This document shows positions 1 to 5,400 of a DNA stretch of 5,400 nt, one piece after another. A program made the translations under genes and the position numbers. Origin of the DNA: Thiomonas sp. (GTDB lineage: Bacteria > Pseudomonadota > Gammaproteobacteria > Burkholderiales > Burkholderiaceae_C); the NCBI GenBank assembly GCA_028706735.1, contig JAQTVS010000223.1, positions 1 to 5,400 of the forward strand. The letters run 5' to 3'. Every line of letters starts with the position of its first letter. Position 1 is the first letter of the stretch. A model generated the notes under the pieces. The model saw nothing but the letters and a program-made list of their open reading frames with translations. It made no database searches and was not told where the DNA came from.

Positions 1-136
1 TGCGACTGGCCACCGCAGCGGCGAGCATTTTCTCCGGCACGGTGGCGAAAGCGGTCGGCGCACCGATCAGCCCGACCGCGGCCAGTCCACCGAGCCAGAG
101 CGCGGCCAGAAACCAGCGGGCGCGCAGATCGATCAT
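1..136 (-). CDS. DUF4149 domain-containing membrane protein (5' part, runs off the window)
   Basis: The gene starts with ATG at 136-134 and stays open for 45 codons to the window edge, so only the N terminus is visible. It begins [17 protein letters not shown] and continues as a hydrophobic helix (about residues 8-30) containing the motif [14 protein letters not shown]. The pattern of a small basic start, an LWLG-type first transmembrane helix and an APT.F..VP turn fits the DUF4149 family, small inner-membrane proteins of unknown function. I recall this family next to greA in betaproteobacteria, usually followed by yhbY, rlmE and ftsH; those genes would lie beyond the window. The start overlaps the greA stop as ATGA, and only a weak GGCGG-like ribosome binding site lies upstream, so translation is probably coupled to greA. 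The family call rests on 45 residues plus context. No function is known or proposed. Confidence 0.75.
   Translation of the reverse strand, partial: MIDLRARWFLAALWLGGLAAVGLIGAPTAFATVPEKMLAAAVASR
133..136 (-). promoter_or_regulatory. ATGA stop-start overlap coupling greA to the DUF4149 gene
   Basis: On the minus strand ATGA contains both the ATG of the DUF4149 gene (136-134) and the TGA stop of greA (135-133). Such 4-nt overlaps usually mean that ribosomes ending the first gene restart on the second. The weak Shine-Dalgarno match upstream supports this. Coupling is inferred, not shown. Confidence 0.7.
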
Positions 137-606
137 CGGTAATGCACCGCCAGGATTTCGTAATGCCGTACGCCTCCGGGCGCGGCGACCTTGGCCACCT
201 CACCAGCTTCCTTGCCGATCAGCGCGCGGGCGATGGGCGAATTCACCGAAATCAGGCCTTGCTTCAAATCGGCCTCGTCGTCGCCGACGATCTGATAGGT
301 GATTTCGTCACCGCTGGATTCGTCGGTCAGTTCGACGGTTGCGCCGAACACCACGCGGCCATCGGCATGCAGTTCCGCCGGATCGATGATCTGCGCGGTG
401 CCCAGCTTGCCTTCGAGATCGGCGATGCGTCCTTCGATGAAGCCCTGCTTTTCGCGCGCGGCATCGTACTCAGCGTTTTCCGACAAGTCGCCCTGCGCAC
501 GCGCATCAGCGATCGCCTGGATCACCGCCGGGCGTTCGATGGACTTGAGTCTCTGCAGCTCCTGCTTGATTTGTTCCGCGCCCTTGCGCGTCATGGGGGT
601 CGGCAT
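133..606 (-). CDS. greA: Transcription elongation factor GreA
   Basis: GreA binds the secondary channel of RNA polymerase and stimulates cleavage of backtracked nascent RNA, rescuing stalled complexes. The 157-aa product has the family's usual length (E. coli 158 aa). Residues 1 to about 77 form the N-terminal coiled coil. Its tip carries [18 protein letters not shown], with D40 and E43 matching the acidic pair (D41/E44 in E. coli) that supports the catalytic metal. Residues from about 80 form the C-terminal FKBP-like domain, which contains the conserved [13 protein letters not shown] (120-132). The start is supported by GGAGGG at 620-615, 8 nt from the ATG, and by alignment with E. coli GreA. 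A strong terminator hairpin lies immediately upstream, with only 24 nt between its T tract and the start codon, so expression should depend on readthrough. The acidic tip and full domain set make GreA much more likely than an anti-cleavage paralogue such as Gfh1. Confidence 0.98.
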   Translation of the reverse strand: MPTPMTRKGAEQIKQELQRLKSIERPAVIQAIADARAQGDLSENAEYDAAREKQGFIEGRIADLEGKLGTAQIIDPAELHADGRVVFGATVELTDESSGDEITYQIVGDDEADLKQGLISVNSPIARALIGKEAGEVAKVAAPGGVRHYEILAVHYR

Positions 607-614
607 GGTTGTGG

Positions 615-620
615 CCCTCC
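615..620 (-). promoter_or_regulatory. Strong ribosome binding site of greA
   Basis: The minus strand reads GGAGGG at 620-615, with 8 nt to the ATG at 606. This is the best Shine-Dalgarno match in the window and fixes the greA start. It lies 10 nt downstream of the terminator T tract (637-631), so it is outside the hairpin and is not sequestered by it. Confidence 0.85.
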
Positions 621-630
621 GTCAAACGAG

Positions 631-670
631 AAAAAAACGAGCACCGCAGCCAGTTGCGCCGCGGTGCTCG
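631..670 (-). terminator. Intrinsic terminator between carB and greA (possible greA leader attenuator)
   Basis: On the minus strand CGAGCACCGC (670-661) pairs perfectly with GCGGTGCTCG (647-638), giving a 10-bp GC-rich stem. It can extend inward by about 3 pairs (GGC with GCT, one G-U) to leave a loop of about 7 nt. Seven T residues follow directly (637-631), the standard form of a Rho-independent terminator. It begins 14 nt after the carB stop, so it can end the carA-leuE-carB transcript. It also sits immediately before the greA ribosome binding site, so transcription of greA must pass through it. The complementary strand lacks a T tract after the hairpin, so the terminator works in the minus direction only. 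Confidence 0.9.
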
Positions 671-684
671 GATGAGTTCGAATT

Positions 685-3906
<3,222 letters not shown>

Positions 3907-3942
3907 GGGCGAGTCTCTTTTGCGGTTGAATCAGGTGAAAAA

Positions 3943-4626
3943 TCAATGGGTTCTCGCGGTCGCGGCCAGCGCTAGCTTCACGCCAAAACCGAAGAATCCG
4001 GCGCCGGTCGCGCCCATCGTCAGCGCGGACAAACGACGCCTGCGACGGAATGCGTCGGCCACCCGCGCGCCGCCGAAGATCAGCACCGACAGGTACAGGA
4101 CGCTGAAAAATTGCGTGATCACGCCCAGCAGCAGGAATGAAAGCGCCGGATGGGCATAGTGCGGATCGACGAACTGAATGAAGAACGAGACGAAGAACAG
4201 AATCGCCTTGGGGTTGAGCAGGCTGATGAACAGCGCCTTGCGGAAGGGGTTGTCCAGGCGCTTTCCCGCTTGCTGCGGGTGCGCATGCGGCAGCGGAGAG
4301 TGGACATGCAGGCCGGTGTCCGGCGTGCGCCAGCGCGTCCAGGCGGCGCGCAGCAGATTGATGCCGAGCCAGCCCAGATAAAGCGCGCCTGCCGCCTGCA
4401 CCAGGTGGTAGAGGGTCAGATTGGTTTCGAGCAGCGAGGCCGCACCTGCGGCCGCCAGCACCATCAACACCGTGTCACCCAAAAATACCCCCAGCGCGCC
4501 TTGATACCCGGCACGCACGCCACGTTGTGCAGCCACGCTGAGCACATACAGCGAGTTCGGCCCTGGCAGCAGGACGATGAAAATCACCCCGAGCACATAG
4601 GTCCATAGATTGACGACGCCGAGCAT
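3943..4626 (-). CDS. leuE: LysE/RhtB-family amino-acid exporter, LeuE-like
   Basis: This is a probable inner-membrane exporter that releases excess amino acids; E. coli LeuE exports leucine and some related compounds. The 227-aa product aligns over its full length with E. coli LeuE (212 aa). It shares NLWTYVLGVIFIVLLPGPN (6-24, with the family PGPN motif), GVFLGD (46-51), NPKAILFFVSFFIQFVD (138-154) and a LYLS segment (177-180). Six hydrophobic segments are visible, at roughly 9-31, 42-65, 72-93, 131-153, 161-187 and 200-222. Between the third and fourth lies a longer hydrophilic linker than in E. coli, rich in histidine (H107, H109, H114, H116). An RRRRR run (194-198) precedes the last helix. 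The gene sits 15 nt after carA and 36 nt before carB, with no promoter or terminator seen in either gap, so it is probably co-transcribed with both. A GGCAGGG ribosome binding site (4641-4635) abuts the carA stop. The family is certain; leucine as substrate is only inferred from similarity. Confidence 0.88.
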   Translation of the reverse strand: MLGVVNLWTYVLGVIFIVLLPGPNSLYVLSVAAQRGVRAGYQGALGVFLGDTVLMVLAAAGAASLLETNLTLYHLVQAAGALYLGWLGINLLRAAWTRWRTPDTGLHVHSPLPHAHPQQAGKRLDNPFRKALFISLLNPKAILFFVSFFIQFVDPHYAHPALSFLLLGVITQFFSVLYLSVLIFGGARVADAFRRRRRLSALTMGATGAGFFGFGVKLALAATARTH

Positions 4627-4641
4627 CTGGTCTGCCCTGCC

Positions 4642-5400
4642 TCAGGCGCGATCCATCAGGCCGACAAAGCGGTCGAACAGATAGCCGATGTCATGCGGCC
4701 CTGGGCTCGCTTCTGGGTGGCCCTGGAAGCAGAAGGCCGGCTTGTCTTTCCAGGCCAGCCCTTGCAGAGTGCCATCGAACAGCGACACATGCGTGGTGCG
4801 CACCGTGTCGGGCAGGCTGGCGGCGTCCACCGCAAAGCCGTGGTTCTGGCTGGTGATGGACACGCGCCCGGTATCCAGGTCTTTGACCGGATGATTGGCG
4901 CCGTGATGGCCGAACTTCATCTTGAAGCTCTTGCCGCCCGCCGCCAGCCCCATGATCTGATGCCCAAGGCAGATGCCGAAGGTCGGCATGTTGGCGGCAA
5001 TGATGCTTTGCGTCGCGGCAATGGCGTAATCGCAGGGCTCCGGGTCGCCCGGGCCGTTGGAGAGAAACACGCCATTCGGGCGCATGGCGAGCACCTCAGC
5101 TGCTGAAGTTTGCGCCGGCACCACGGTCACGCGGCAGCCGCGCGCGGCCAGCAAGCGCAAGATGTTGTATTTCACCCCAAAGTCGTAAGCCACCACATGG
5201 CGGCTCGGCGCGGTCATCTCGCCGTAGCCCTGATCCAGCGACCAATCGGTCTGGCTCCAGTCGTAGGACGTCGCGGTGGACACCACGCGGGCGAGATCCA
5301 TGCCGGCCAGCCCAGCAAAGCCGCGCGCGGCGTCGAGCGCCGTCTGGATAACGCCGTCGGTGATGTCCTGCCCCGCAGCCAGCCCGATGACACAGCCGTT
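4642..5400 (-). CDS. carA: Carbamoyl-phosphate synthase small subunit (CarA), C-terminal part
   Basis: CarA hydrolyses glutamine and channels the ammonia to CarB. The reading frame enters open at 5400, so 252 residues are visible out of about 380 in the family; the start and promoter lie beyond the window. The ATG at 5301 is internal: upstream codons continue the CarA sequence (NGCVIGL... to [11 protein letters not shown]), matching the end of the N-terminal domain, which reads FPGLKGMDLA in E. coli. The class I glutamine amidotransferase domain follows, with [22 protein letters not shown], and the nucleophile elbow FGICLGHQ whose cysteine is encoded at 4971-4969. Further on are [22 protein letters not shown] and [12 protein letters not shown], which gives the catalytic His (4719-4717) and Glu (4713-4711). 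The triad is intact, so this is an active glutaminase subunit. The stop codon lies 15 nt before the exporter start, consistent with one operon. Confidence 0.98.
   Translation of the reverse strand, partial: NGCVIGLAAGQDITDGVIQTALDAARGFAGLAGMDLARVVSTATSYDWSQTDWSLDQGYGEMTAPSRHVVAYDFGVKYNILRLLAARGCRVTVVPAQTSAAEVLAMRPNGVFLSNGPGDPEPCDYAIAATQSIIAANMPTFGICLGHQIMGLAAGGKSFKMKFGHHGANHPVKDLDTGRVSITSQNHGFAVDAASLPDTVRTTHVSLFDGTLQGLAWKDKPAFCFQGHPEASPGPHDIGYLFDRFVGLMDRA

Noticed and set aside
142..675. Plus-strand open frame of 177 codons over greA
   Set aside because: It is antisense to an unmistakable greA, has low-complexity shadow composition and crosses the terminator hairpin.
4150..4608. Plus-strand open frame of 152 codons over the exporter gene
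   Set aside because: It is the antisense shadow of the LeuE-like gene, which has clear family motifs and a ribosome binding site in the operon direction.
4642..5301. A carA start at the ATG at 5301, giving a 219-aa protein
   Set aside because: The frame stays open upstream to the window edge and continues to match CarA, so this ATG is the internal methionine of the GMDLA motif.

Overview
The window is a GC-rich chromosomal housekeeping segment. Every recognisable gene lies on the minus strand, so transcription runs from high to low coordinates. The gene order is carA (3' part) - leuE-type exporter - carB - greA - DUF4149 membrane protein (5' part). The proteins and the order resemble those I recall from Burkholderiales (betaproteobacteria), including chemolithotrophic genera such as Thiomonas. 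I cannot name the species from the sequence alone, and I see no sign of recent gene transfer.

Region by region: 5400-4642 encodes the C-terminal two thirds of CarA, the glutaminase subunit of carbamoyl-phosphate synthetase. After 15 nt, 4626-3943 encodes a six-helix LysE/RhtB-family amino-acid exporter most like LeuE. After 36 nt, 3906-685 encodes full-length CarB (1073 aa), the ATP-using synthetase subunit. A 78-nt gap (684-607) holds a strong intrinsic terminator hairpin and then the greA ribosome binding site. greA (606-133) encodes the transcript-cleavage elongation factor. Its stop overlaps by 4 nt (ATGA) the start of a DUF4149 membrane protein that runs off the window at position 1. No stretch over 300 bases lacks a gene.

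CarA and CarB form the enzyme that makes carbamoyl phosphate for arginine and pyrimidine synthesis. The exporter between them is tightly spaced and probably shares their transcript. greA and the DUF4149 gene are translationally linked. The perfect 10-bp hairpin with a T7 tract separates the two groups, and it lies so close to the greA ribosome binding site that there is no room for a separate greA promoter after it. greA transcription must therefore pass through this hairpin, as in an attenuator. That is the most interesting regulatory point here. I found no undescribed defence, mobile or RNA system; the window is otherwise ordinary.
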